A stretch of 64,000 nt of DNA, taken from contig NC_053039.3 in NCBI RefSeq assembly GCF_002575655.3, positions 235,950,622 through 236,014,621 on the forward strand, in the 5' to 3' direction. Origin of the DNA: Aegilops tauschii subsp. strangulata (Eukaryota; Streptophyta; Magnoliopsida; Poales; Poaceae). Positions 54,969-64,000 of this stretch are shown piece by piece; positions within the stretch are counted from its first letter, which is position 1, and the number at the start of each line of letters is the position of its first letter. Made by a program: the position numbers and the translations under genes. Under the pieces are notes generated by a model. It was not told the DNA's origin and searched no databases. It was given only the letters and a program-made list of their open reading frames with translations.

Positions 54969-56705
54969 TGTTGGAAATATGCCCTAGAGGCAATAATAAA
55001 ATAGTTATATTTCCTTGTTCATGATAATTGTCTATTGTTCATGCTATAATTGTATTGACCGGAAACCGTAATACATGTGTGAATACATAGACCACAACAT
55101 GTCCCTAGTAAGCCTCTAGTTGACTAGCTCGTTGATCAATAGATGGTCATGGTTTCCTGGCCATGGACATTGGATGTCGTTGATAACGGGATCACATCAT
55201 TGGGAGAATGATGTGATGGACAAGACCCAATCCTAAGCATAGCACAAGATCGTGTAGTTCGTTTGCGAGAGCTTTTCTAATGTCAAGTATCATTTACTTA
55301 GACCATGAGATTGTGTAACTCCCGGATACCGTAGGAGTGCTTTGGGTGTATCAAACATCACAACATAACTGGGTGACTATAAAGGTGCACTACAGGTATC
55401 TCCGAAAGTGTCTGTTGGGTTGACACGAATCGAGACTGGGATTTGTCACTCCGTATGACGGAGAGGTATCTCTGGGCCCACTCGGTAATGCATCATCATA
55501 ATGAGCTCAATGTGACTAAGGAGTTAGCCACGGGATCATGCGTTGCGGAACGAGTAAAGAGACTTGCCGGTAACGAGATTGAACGAGGTATGGGGATACC
55601 GACGGTCGAATCTCGCGCAAGTAACATACCGATAGACAAAGGGAATTGTATACGGGATTGACTGAATCCTCGACATCGTGGTTCATCCGATGAGATCATT
55701 GTGGAACATGTGGGAGCCAATATGGGTATCCAGATCCCGCTATTGGTTACTGGCCGGAGAGGTGTCTCGGTCATGTCTGCATGGTTCCCGAACCCGTAGG
55801 GTCTACACACTTAAGGTTCAGTGACGCTAGAGTTGTTATAGGAAATAGTATGTGGTTACCGAAGGTTGTTCGGAGTCCCGGATGAGATCCCGGACATGAC
55901 GAGGAACTCCGGGGGATGGTCCGGAGGTGAAGATCGATATATTGGACAAAGGGTATTGGAGTCCGGAATTGTTCTGGGAGTACCGGGTGACGACCAGCGT
56001 GACCGAAAGGTGTTTCGGAGGCCCCGGCAAGCGTTGGGGGGCCTTATGGGCCAAGGGGAGGGGGCACATCAGCCCACTAAGGGGCTGTGCGCCCCTCCCA
56101 CCCCATCTCACGTAACTTGGAGAGGTGGGGGCACCTCCCCTTGGGCAGCCACCCCTCTCGTCTTGGGGGGCAAGTTTCCAAGGGGTGGGGGCGCCCAAAC
56201 CCATCTAGGGTTTCCCCTATGCCCGCCGCCCCTCCCCTAGGGCGCCTCCGCCATCCCCCTTCCTATATATAGTGAGGGAGAGAGAGGGCAGCCGCACCCC
56301 TTCCCCTAGCGCAGCCCTCTCCTCCTCCAAATCCTCCTCCTCCTCCTCCTCCGTAGTGCTTAGCGAAGCTCTGCCGGAGAACCACGAGCTCCATCGCCAC
56401 CACGCCGTCGTGCTGCTGGAGTTCTCCCTCAACTTCTCCTCTCCCCTTGCTGGATCAAGAAGGAGGAGACGTCCCCGGGCTGTACATGTGTTGAACATGG
56501 AGGCGCCATCCGTTCGGCGCTAGATCGGATCTTCCGCGATTTGAATCGCCGCGAGTACGACTCTATCAACCGCGTTCTTGAAACGCTTCCGCTTAGCGAT
56601 CTTTAAGGGTATGAATATGCACTCCCTCTCTCTCGTTGCTAGCATCTCCTAGATGATCTTGGTGACACGTAGCAAAATTTTGAATTATTGCTACGTTCCC
56701 CAACA
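54969..56705 (+). repeat. 3' LTR of element F
   Basis: 1,737 bp, same length as the 5' LTR. TATA box ctatatata near 56265. It ends CCCCAACA, followed by the CCATA target copy. A 3-codon-scale difference lies in a cctcctcctcct run near 56336. Confidence 0.94.
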
Positions 56706-56710
56706 CCATA

Positions 56711-57981
56711 GAGAAGTTGGAATACAGTAGATATTACACCAATATAAATAAAGAATGAGTTCACAACAGTACCTAAGTGGTGGTTTTATTTTCTTTTACT
56801 AACGGAGCTTACAAGTTTTCTGTTGAGTTTTGTGTTGTGGAGTTTTCAAGTTTTGGGTAAAGATTCGATGGACTATGGAATAAGGAGTGGCAAGAGCCTA
56901 AGCTTGGGGATGCCCAAGGCACCCCAAGGTAATATTCAAGGACAACCAAGAGCCTAAGCTTGGGGATGCCCCGGAAGGCATCCCCTCTTTCGTCTTCGTT
57001 CATCGGTAACTTTACTTGGAGCTATATTTTTATTCACCACATGATATGTGTTTTGCTTGGAGAGTCATTTTATTTTGTTAGTATTTGCTTGCTGTTATTT
57101 AGAATAATGTTTTGCATCTCTATTTTCAATAAAAATGTCAAGGATAGCCTTTACCATGCTTATTTTACAAGTCTACATATTGTTGTTTGAAAACAGAAAG
57201 TTTACCGCTGTTGCAAAAATTCCCTAGAAAAGTCAGAATGTGATAAAATGTCGAAACCTTTTTGCATAATAAGCTCTGATAAATTTACTACAGTGGGAAT
57301 TTTCTTTCATAATTTTTGGAGCTAGGGAAGTATGGATCTTGCTGCATTCTTTACAGACTGTCCTGTTTAGGCAGATTGCTGTTATGTTTGCATCGTTTGC
57401 ATATGTTTGCTTGTTTAATGATTCTATTAGAGGATAGGACTATTAAATATGCAGAGGCATTTAGTATGCAATGTTGAATAATAATTTTAGTGATTTGCTA
57501 CAGTAGAGCATGATAAGGTTTTGCATTGGTTTATACTAACTTATCTCACGAGTCCTTGTTGAGTTCTGTGTGGATGAAGCTTTTGAGATTGAGGGGGACC
57601 GTGATATGAGAGTAATTAAGGAGACACAAACGCTCAAGCTTGGGGATGCCCAAGGCATCCTAAGATAATATTTCAAGAAGTCTCAAGCGTCTAAGCTTGG
57701 GGATGCCCCGGTAGGCATCCCACCTTTCTTCTTCAGCAATTATCGGTTAGTATCGGTTGAGCCTAAGTTTTTGCTTCTTCACATGATGTTTGCTATTCTT
57801 AGATGTCATTTTATTTTGTTTTGCTTGCTGTTTGAATAAAATATCAAGATCTGAAATTCTTAAAATGGGAGAGAGTCTTCACATAGCTACATAATTATTT
57901 AACTACTCATTAATCTTCACTTATATCTTTTCGGAGTAGTTTGTCATTTACTCGTGTGCTTCACTTATATCCTATGAGTAA
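56711..57981 (+). repeat. Two copies of a hairpin-bearing module in element D
   Basis: A diverged module is present twice. Copy 1 spans about 47946-48123 and 56706-57190 (interrupted by F), and copy 2 spans about 57240-57840. Each has an 'attttttggag' plus 'cagactgtYctgttt' start, a 'gttgagttYtgtg' block, and a doublet of AAGCTTGGGGATGCC motifs that form hairpins: 56906-56927 and 56962-56985 in copy 1, 57644-57660 and 57699-57721 in copy 2. 'catgatat..gttttgctt' and 'gtcattttattttgtt' blocks follow. One copy of the module is in element C (reverse, about 27650-28150). No coding potential is seen. Confidence 0.8.
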
Positions 57982-59165
57982 TGTCGGTGTACAAAAGAAG
58001 GGGTGCACCTTTGTACCCCTTTACCTGTGCATGGACAGTCGGAGCCGCGCCCACGGCCGCACCAAGCAGAACAGGGGAGGTGAACCGTGGTAAAACCGAA
58101 GCCCAAGGCAGCCAGAGCAACGCCAAGGCCGAGACCACAAAGAAGCAGATAGGCAAAGCAGGTTCCCCCGGCAAGATCCTTGCCGGGGCAGCCTCAGCAG
58201 CCCCGACAAGACCCTTGTCGGGGCGGCTCGCCCACACCAGCGGAGCACGCCACCCTTGAGCCCACGGTCTCCAACACCATCAACCACATTGGAACTAGGG
58301 CTCGGGAGGCACCTCCATGGTGGCATGCAGATCTTTGTCAAGACCAAGGAATATTCAAGATCAGATGAGGATTAAAAGACAACGGTCCTCGGCAAGATCC
58401 TTGCCGAGGAGAGCACAAGACCCCCGGCAAGATCCTTGCCGGGGACGACAGCGTGCCACGGCAAGACCCTTGCCGGGCCACCCGGCAAGGCCCTCACCGA
58501 GGACGCCAGCAGGGCCACCTCCAGGCCCGCACCAGCCAAGTCTCCACCGCCGTTCGCATGCAGCTGCCAGCTCAACCAGCTGGGCTGGCACCTGCGTGGC
58601 AACATGCAGCTCCCAGACCAGATCAGCAAGCACATGCGCGGCGGCATGTAGATCTTCGTGAAGACCCTACCGCCGCGCCACCTCAGCTGCTTGCCTGCCT
58701 ACATGGCACCGCATGCAGCGCTGGCCAGGGCGCGTGTCGAAGCGAGGAAGAGCGGCGATGGATGGGACGGGCCTCATTCTCGTCCCCAATAAAGCAAGGG
58801 GACACCTAAGCGATGCATTAAATGCGCCTTGTCCTGTAATACAAGTGATAAGCTCGCGGCACTGTATGCCTTTCCACCTCCTGTGTGCCACTGTGGCAGC
58901 CCCTTTCGACTATAAAAGGAGGCCCATGGCATACTGGAGAAGGATTCGGCTCTCTGAAACGGTTCAGCTACCATAGCTAGTTGGAGGGCTCAAGAACACT
59001 CAATACATCCACCAAAGCAGGACTAGGGTTTTACGCATCCTCGCGGCCCGAACCTGGGTAAACGATCCTTGTGCTGATTACTAATCCTGCTCTTCTTGCA
59101 ACCCTGTGCCCCGGCAACCGTAGTAGGGATTCTTGTGATCCCATAGGTGTCGTTCCACACCGACA
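57982..59165 (+). repeat. 5' LTR of element E, with hairpin array
   Basis: 1,184 bp, TGTCGGTGTACAAAAGAAGG to ...CACACCGACA. Matches the reverse complement of element H's LTR. Perfect 10-bp stems with 3-base loops of the form NNNCGGCAAG / CTTGCCGNNN are at 58167-58189, 58201-58223 (arms with A/T in place of G/C), 58387-58409 and 58422-58444. Weaker ones are at 58457-58478 and 58482-58505. ORFs overlapping it on both strands come from this palindromic, GC-rich structure. Confidence 0.88.
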
Positions 59166-59451
59166 TCGGCGACCGTTAACTCGGAGTACGCGGGCACCGA
59201 CGCCTTCATCGCGTATTGGCGAGCCGCTGCCTCATCTTCCAGCTTTCTGCTCCTCGCGTCAAGTGTCGGCGACCACTGCGCGCTCTTCCCATGGTGTGCG
59301 CGATGAGCAGCGTCACCACGCCGGTGACCCTGGGCACCGCCGTGGGAAGAGCCATGTGCGTCATTCGCGGGATGAAGGAGTTCAGCATGCCCACCGAAGT
59401 GCTGGCGAAAATGGCGCGCAGCCGCTGGGTCGTGGTGGAGCTCCTTCTAAC
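59166..59451 (+). other. Leader of element E without a clear primer site
   Basis: The bases after the LTR are tcggcgaccgttaac, unlike the TGGCGCGCC site of element H. A degenerate TTGGCGAGCCGCTGCC at 59210-59225 could be the remains. An ORF in another frame (59288 onwards, MVCAMSSVTTPVTLGTAVGRAM) overlaps gag but has no recognised domain. A short insertion or deletion has probably altered the region. Confidence 0.5.
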
Positions 59452-61080
59452 ATGGTTAGAAGTCGAAGCGCGCCACGGTCCACGCAGCTGTCGCCGCCAC
59501 CCACGCCAGCAGAAGCTTTGGCGCGCGCGCAGCTGCTCCTCGACTTCCCCCCAGCTGCGCAGAAGCTCGATGAGTGGAGGGCCACCATCCGGAGCCTCGT
59601 TGCTGTCGCCAACAAAGATGATCCACGACCGGCGGGACCCTCGGGCCGGCGCTCCACCGAGCCACCACATGCCAGCGCTGGGAGGACCGGAGGTGCTGCG
59701 GCCATGGTGCTCTCTCCTCCTCCTCGCTAGCCGCCGCGGGCGTCGGCTCGTCGTGACGACGCTTGTGATAACATCTCTATAGCGTCGTCCGACCAGCGGA
59801 CCCACCGCGACCAACGCCAAGTTCTTCGAGAACGAGCTCACGAAGATGCTCAAACCACTATCGAGCGCCGGCGTGATACACGCCACCAGTCGGACAAGCG
59901 GGCGGGACCCGCTATGGACCACCCAGCACCGGGGGCCTCCGGCGGCCTACCTTATGAGGTGGGCTGCCCGGCCTTTACCCGTGAGCTGCGGCAGTTCAAG
60001 TGGCCGTCCCACCACACGTTCAAGCCCGGCGTCGGTGAGAAGTACACTGGCAAGACCCACCCGTCCGGGTTCCTAAGCATCTACACCATCGCGATGCAGG
60101 CTGCCGGAGCTCGCGACGAGAAGGTGCTTGCCGATTATTTACCGCTGGCACTGAAGCCCAATGTTATGTCTTGGTTGATGCACTTGCCGGCGGATTCCAT
60201 TTCTTCTTGGTCGGATCTGTGCCACGAGTTCGTTGGCGCCTTCACAGGAGGCCACCTAGCTCATGGCCAGGCCAGTGATCTTCATATCATTCCCCAGAAG
60301 GAAGGGGAAACCCTGCGCAAGTACATCCAGAGGTTTAGCCGGGTGCAGTACAACATCCCCGACGTTCATCCCGCCGCTGTGATCAGCGCGTTCCGTCAGA
60401 ACGTGCGTAACCGCAAGATGCGCGAAGAGCTGGCGATGACCAAGGTTAAGGATGTGGCTGAGCTCTACGTTCTGGCCGATAGATGCGCCCGGGCTGAAGA
60501 GGGAAGGAAGTACCCCGGCGAAGACGCCGGCACGGAAACCGACTCTGCCGACGAAGACACCGCCGTCCCAACGAAGAAGGGCCGGCGTCGCAACAGGAAA
60601 TGCAAGGACAAGACCGTACTTGCCGTTGAAGGATCTGACGACACCGGCGCTGCCAAGAAGGTCAAGGCAGATGGCCTCGGCAAGGAGATTGCCGGGTGTG
60701 CCGCCTGCCGGGCCTTAGCAGCTGCCGACAAGCCAGGGGGCTCCGGCAAGCAATACTGCAAGATCCATTGCACCAATGGCCACGACCTCCAGAACTGCCG
60801 GCAAGTCGAGCTGCTTGCTGAAAAGCAAAAGGCTGAGTATGAGAGGCGGGACAAGGAGAAAGGTCAAGACGGTGCCGAGGGATCCGGCAAGAAGCGTGGC
60901 GGCCAAGGAAGCCGCCCTGGCAAGGACAACCAGCAAAAGAGGCCCGCCCGGAGCCATGACAAGAAGCAAGAAGACAATGATCACGACGAAGACGATGAGT
61001 CCGGTGAGCAAGGGTTCCAGAAGGCTACGGAGGCCATGTGCGTCGACGGTGGCGCCTCGCTGCATACTTCTCACCGCTAG
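59452..61080 (+). pseudogene. Element E Gag
   Basis: Start chosen at ATG 59452 (MVRSRSAPRSTQLSPPPTPAEALARA), the first Met that keeps the long frame. One TAG at 59728-59730 and the terminal TAG at 61078-61080 are both C-to-T in CAG. The retrotransposon Gag core is FKPGVGEKYTGKTHPSGFLSIYTIAMQAAGARDEKVLADYLPLAL...SWSDLCHEFVGAFTGGH, then RKYIQRFSRVQYNIPDV and RNRKMREELAMTKVKDVAELYVLADRCARAEEG. A knuckle-like YCKIHCTNGHDLQNC follows, then a long K/E/D-rich tail. Tat Gag proteins have this layout. It would package element RNA. Confidence 0.88.
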
Positions 61081-61902
61081 CTCAAGCAGTGGGCGCATGA
61101 GATTACAGCAGCGGAGCCGTCGTTCGACGCTCAGAAGCCGCTGAAGTGGTCCAGCACGCCCCTCATCTTTGACGCCGAGGATCACCCTGACCGCACAACT
61201 GCGGTCGGGTGTTTGCCATTGTTGGTCTCACCAACGATACGCAACCTCAAGGTGAACAAGATGTTGGTCGACGGCGGGGCCGGCCTGAACTTGATCTCGC
61301 CCGTCGTGATCAAAAGGCTGCAAATTCCTGATGGAGACCTCGAGGAAATGGGCACGTTCCAAGGGGCCAATCCGGGGAGGAGCCAGCCGAAGGGGAAGGT
61401 CACACTGCCCGTGACGTTTGGAGGAGAGTTGAACTACAGGACGGAGAGGATCGTCTTTGACGTGGCCGAGATCCCCTTGCCCTACAACGGGATCCTCGGC
61501 CGCCCGGCACTAGGCAAGTTCATGGCGGCGTCACACTATGCCTACAACATGCTAAAGATGCCCGGGCCGTTGACCATCATCTCCGTCCCCTCCGACAAGA
61601 AGGACGCGCTGATTTGCGCCGACCAACTCTACGGGGAAGCAGTTGCAGCAGCTGCCATCAAGGCACTTGCTCCTGCCACTGAAGGCCCGGGAGGGAAGAA
61701 GAAGCCCGGCAAGACCTCTCGCACCCACTTCGGCAAGCACACCTCCTCAGATTGTTGCGCTACCGTCGAGGACGTGCCAGAGAGCTCTACCGGCAAGAGC
61801 AAGAGATCCAGAGCCGAGCCACCGCAGACCAAGAAGGTATCCGTCAGGGAGGATGGCACGGGAGGGGCCTTCACCATAGGCTCCACCCTCGACAGCAAAT
61901 AG
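61081..61902 (+). pseudogene. Element E protease
   Basis: Same frame as gag. The retroviral-type aspartic protease motif is LVDGGAGLNLISPVVIKRL (catalytic D in DGGAG) at about 61263, and ILGRPALGKFMAASHYAYNMLKMP is the second conserved block. It ends in TAG at 61900-61902, where relatives read glutamine (DSKQE). The Ala/Lys-rich linker between protease and RT (61640-61870) is unusually long. The protease would cut the polyprotein. Confidence 0.88.
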
Positions 61903-62844
61903 GAAGGCGCGCTCGTCACCTACCTGCGGGCGAATGTCGACGTGTTTGCATGGCAAGCATCCGACATCCCTGGTGTTCCCAGGGAGGTGATTGAGCACCA
62001 CCTAGTTGTCTGCCCTCATGCGCGGCATGTCAAGTAGAAGGTCAGAAAGCAGGCTCTGGAGAGGCAGGAGTTCATCACAGAGGAGATCAGGAAGTTGGAA
62101 GCAGTAGGTTTGGTGAGAGGAGTGCTCCACCCAACGTGGTTGGCCAATCCGGTAGTGGTGCACAAGGCAAATGGGAAGTGGAGGCTGTGTATTGACTACA
62201 CAGATATCAATAAGGCTTGTCCTAAGGACCCCTTCCCGTTGCCGCGCATCGACCAGATTGTTGACTCCACGGCCGGGTGTGATCTGTTGTCATTCCTCGA
62301 AGCCTACTTGGGCTACCACCAAATCTTCATGACAAGAGAGGATGAAGAGAAGACAGCATTCATCACCCCATGTGGTACGTATTGCTTTTTACGGATGCCT
62401 TTCGGGTTGAAGAGTGCTGGCTCGACGTTTGCAAGAGCAGTCCAAATTGGTTTTGAACCCCAGCTCCATAGAAATATGGAGGCATACATGGATGACATAG
62501 TGGTCAAAACCGAGGACGGGGCAACTCTTGTGCAAGATCTGGAAGAGACATTTGCCAACCTGCGCAAGATCAACCTTAAGCTGAACCCTGAGAAGTGTGT
62601 CTTCGGCATTCCGTCCGGCAAGCTTCTCAGATTCTTTGTGTCACAGCGCGGGATCGAGGCAAACCCAGACAAAATCAATGCCATTGAGCAGATTGAGGCG
62701 CCCAGGCGGATCAAGGATGCGCGTCGGCTCACCGGCTACGTCGCCGCCATGAGCCGATTCATCTCCAAGTCCGCCGAGCGCGCCCTTCCCTTCTTCAAAA
62801 TCTTGAAGAAGGCATGCCCGATGGAGTGGACCCCAGAAGCCTAG
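61903..62844 (+). pseudogene. Element E reverse transcriptase
   Basis: In frame with gag-pol. Lead-in GALVTYLRANVDVFAWQASDIPGVPREVIEHHL, a TAG at 62035-62037 (relatives: glutamine), then LEAVGLVRGVLHPTWLANPVVVHKANGKWRLCIDYTDINKACPKDPFPLPRID, RMPFGLKSAGSTFARAV, and the catalytic AYMDDIVVKT near 62486. The connection continues with FGIPSGKLLRFFVSQRGIEANPDKINAIEQIEAP. It ends in TAG at 62842-62844 in EA*AALQDLKKY, again CAG to TAG. Confidence 0.9.
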
Positions 62845-63180
62845 GCGGCGTTGCAGGATCTGAAGAAATACCTTTCCTCCACGCCAATACTGGTTGCGCC
62901 TAAACCACAAGAGTCGTTGCTGCTGTATCTGGCGGTGACGAATCAAGTGGTCAGCGCCGTAGTGGTGGCGCAGAGGGAGGTCGACGAGGAGGCAGTGGCG
63001 ATGACAGAAACAGCGGATGGCAAGCCAAAGATTCCCCCGGCAGGGCCTGGTGCCGGCAAGGCGAGGCCCCCCGGCAGAGTCTGATGCCACCAGGGCAGTG
63101 CCCGCGCAGTCAAGTGAGGTGGTGCAGAAGAAGAAGATGATGCAGCACCCGGTTTACTTTGTCAGCTCCCTCTTGCAGGG
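62845..63180 (+). pseudogene. Element E retroviral-type RNase H region, frame-shifted
   Basis: Reads LSSTPILVAPKPQESLLLYLAVTNQVVSAVVVAQREVDEEAV, a region that in the Tat lineage is the first (retroviral-type) RNase H segment with a degenerate, long spacer (AGPGAGKARPP). A stop follows at 63082-63084, then a shift to the frame of VVQKKKMMQHPVYFVSSLLQG, and another shift to the frame at 63181 (ARSRYSGVQKLLFGLLMASRKLRHYFQAHEI). Confidence 0.8.
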
Positions 63181-64000
63181 GCTAGGTCGAGGTACTCCGG
63201 TGTGCAGAAATTGCTCTTCGGCCTCCTTATGGCCTCGAGGAAGCTGCGTCATTACTTCCAAGCCCACGAGATCACTGTCGTCACCCGCCTCCCGTTGCAA
63301 CGGATACTGCATAACCCAGATGCGACCAGAAGGATTGTGGAATGGGCCCTGGAGTTGTCAAGCTTTGGGTTGAAGTTTGAAAGTACCTCGACAATCCAGA
63401 GCAGAGTCTTGGCGGAGTTCATTGCAGAATGGACCTCAACGCCCGACGAGGAAATCCAGGAGACCACTCTCCCCGGCAAGGAAGCAGACCGCGACTGGAT
63501 CATGTACTTTGATGGGGCTTTCTTGCTGCAAGGCGCCGGTGCCGGTGTGCTTCTTGTCGCACCCACCGGAGAGCACCTCAAGTATGTGATCCAGATGCAC
63601 TTTCCCAGGGAGATGTCCACAAAAAACACGGCTGAGTACGAGGGGCTGTTTGCCGGTCTCAGGATCGCGGCAGACCTCGGGGTGAAGAAGCTCATCGTCA
63701 GGGGTGACTCGCAGCTTGTCGTCAGGCAAGTCAACAAGGATTACCAGAGCCCATTGATGGAGGCCTACGTAGATGAAGTGAGGAAGCTGGAGGAGCGCTT
63801 CGACGGTATCCAAGCGGAGCACGTTCCCCGAGCGGAGAACGACATCGCCGATTACCTGTCGAAGCGTGCCGCATTCAAGCTACCTGTGGAACCAGGTACC
63901 TTTTTGCTCCGGTTAACTCAGCCATCCGTCGAACCGTCAATGAGGCAGAACAAGCGGAGGAAACCAGGTCCCGGCAAGTACCTTCCCGCCGAGCCCCCTG
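63181..64000 (+). pseudogene. Element E second RNase H (archaeal type), open to window end
   Basis: A stop-free frame from 63181 to 64000. It starts ARSRYSGVQKLLFGLLMASRKLRHYF and includes the archaeal-type RNase H: WIMYFDGAFLLQGAGAGVLLVAPTGEHLKYVIQ (first catalytic D), TKNTAEYEGLFAGLRIAADLG (E) and LIVRGDSQLVVRQVNKDYQSP (second D), with HVPRAENDIADYLSKRAA at the end. A second RNase H is a hallmark of the Tat lineage. Integrase should follow off-window. It is classed as a pseudogene because the upstream frame is broken; this stretch itself is intact. Confidence 0.88.

Larger units (their letters stand above)
48124..56705 (+). mobile_element. Element F: Angela/BARE-type Copia retrotransposon, coding region wrecked
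   Basis: 8,582 bp with LTRs 48124-49860 and 54969-56705, both 1,737 bp, and a perfect CCATA target duplication (48119-48123, 56706-56710). The LTR starts TGTTGGAAATATGC and ends CCCCAACA. Its internal order is Copia, but gag-pol is fragmented by many stops and frameshifts while the two LTRs are nearly identical. This suggests it moved recently as an already defective copy. It belongs to the same group as element B in the opposite orientation. Confidence 0.95.
45648..57981 (+). mobile_element. Element D: non-autonomous Athila-like element, split by F and cut by E
   Basis: 5' LTR 45648-47339, tRNA-Asp primer site at 47350-47367, a remnant of the element-C ORF tail (47502-47696), then non-coding modules shared with element C. 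Element F lies at 48124-56705 with a perfect CCATA duplication. Element E begins at 57982 and hides the 3' LTR. Visible interior without F is about 2.1 kb. No gag-pol domain is present. It inserted into the GC-rich ORF; the five bases before it are gcgag. Confidence 0.85.
57982..64000 (+). mobile_element. Element E: Tat-lineage Gypsy retrotransposon, runs off the right edge
   Basis: 5' LTR 57982-59165, then gag, protease, RT, a retroviral-type RNase H region and a second, archaeal-type RNase H, the dual-RNase-H layout typical of the Tat lineage. The LTR is the reverse of element H's LTR family, so H is likely a non-autonomous relative. The frame of gag-pol is continuous from 59452 to 63084 apart from five TAG stops, then two frameshifts. 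No perfect tRNA primer site was found after the LTR. Five bases before the LTR are agtaa. Integrase and 3' LTR lie beyond 64000. Confidence 0.88.

Noticed and set aside
59206..59922. 238-codon minus-strand ORF in element E
   Set aside because: Opposite to the readable Gag frame; no recognised domain.

Overview
The window is plant nuclear DNA made almost entirely of nested transposable elements. The organism is very probably a grass of the wheat tribe (Triticeae: wheat, barley, Aegilops or a relative). The evidence is BARE-1/Angela-type Copia LTRs (TGTTGGAAATATGCC... to ...CCCCAACA), a SIRE/Maximus-type Copia element, several Athila-lineage Gypsy elements with LTRs running TGATACGT... to ...TATCA/ATCA, and a Tat-lineage Gypsy family. 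I see no intact ordinary host gene and no rRNA, tRNA or CRISPR.

Layout, left to right. (1) 1-660 is a minus-strand LTR remnant of the same family as element D; 661-1553 is unassigned. (2) Element A, 1554-19561, is an old minus-strand Athila-type Gypsy with degraded gag, protease, RT, RNase H and integrase plus a small accessory ORF. It is split by element B, 9175-17898, a minus-strand Angela/BARE-type Copia with two LTRs and a perfect ACTGT target duplication. (3) Element G, 19562 to about 42849, is a plus-strand Maximus/SIRE-type Copia that landed in the right LTR of A. Its gag is split by element H, 21292-37148, with a perfect GAGAT duplication. H is a minus-oriented, apparently non-autonomous Tat-type element whose interior is filled by a multi-exon gene on the opposite strand. 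That gene is itself split by element C, 24063-31356 (a non-autonomous Athila-like element with an intact 428-residue ORF of unknown function), and by a solo LTR, 31565-32955. (4) 42850-45647 is a low-copy-looking island: it starts with CACTA, has a decamer array, carries a broken 3'-5' exonuclease gene and the start of a second GC-rich ORF, and may be one end of a CACTA transposon with captured genes. (5) Element D, 45648-57981, is a plus-strand non-autonomous Athila-like element. It holds element F, 48124-56705 (Angela-type Copia, perfect CCATA duplication), and is cut by element E, 57982 to beyond 64000, a plus-strand Tat Gypsy with gag, protease, RT and two RNase H regions.

Insertion order can be read directly: A was hit by B and G; G by H; H by C and the solo LTR; G also by the putative CACTA unit; that unit by D; D by F and E. 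Where I checked (G gag across H, the antisense gene across C and across the solo LTR), removing the insert plus one target-site copy restores the reading frame. Autonomous elements would supply Gag, protease, integrase and RT/RNase H; C, D and H lack most or all of these and would have needed them in trans. Most coding decay is C-to-T, especially CAG to TAG, as expected for long-silenced, methylated DNA.
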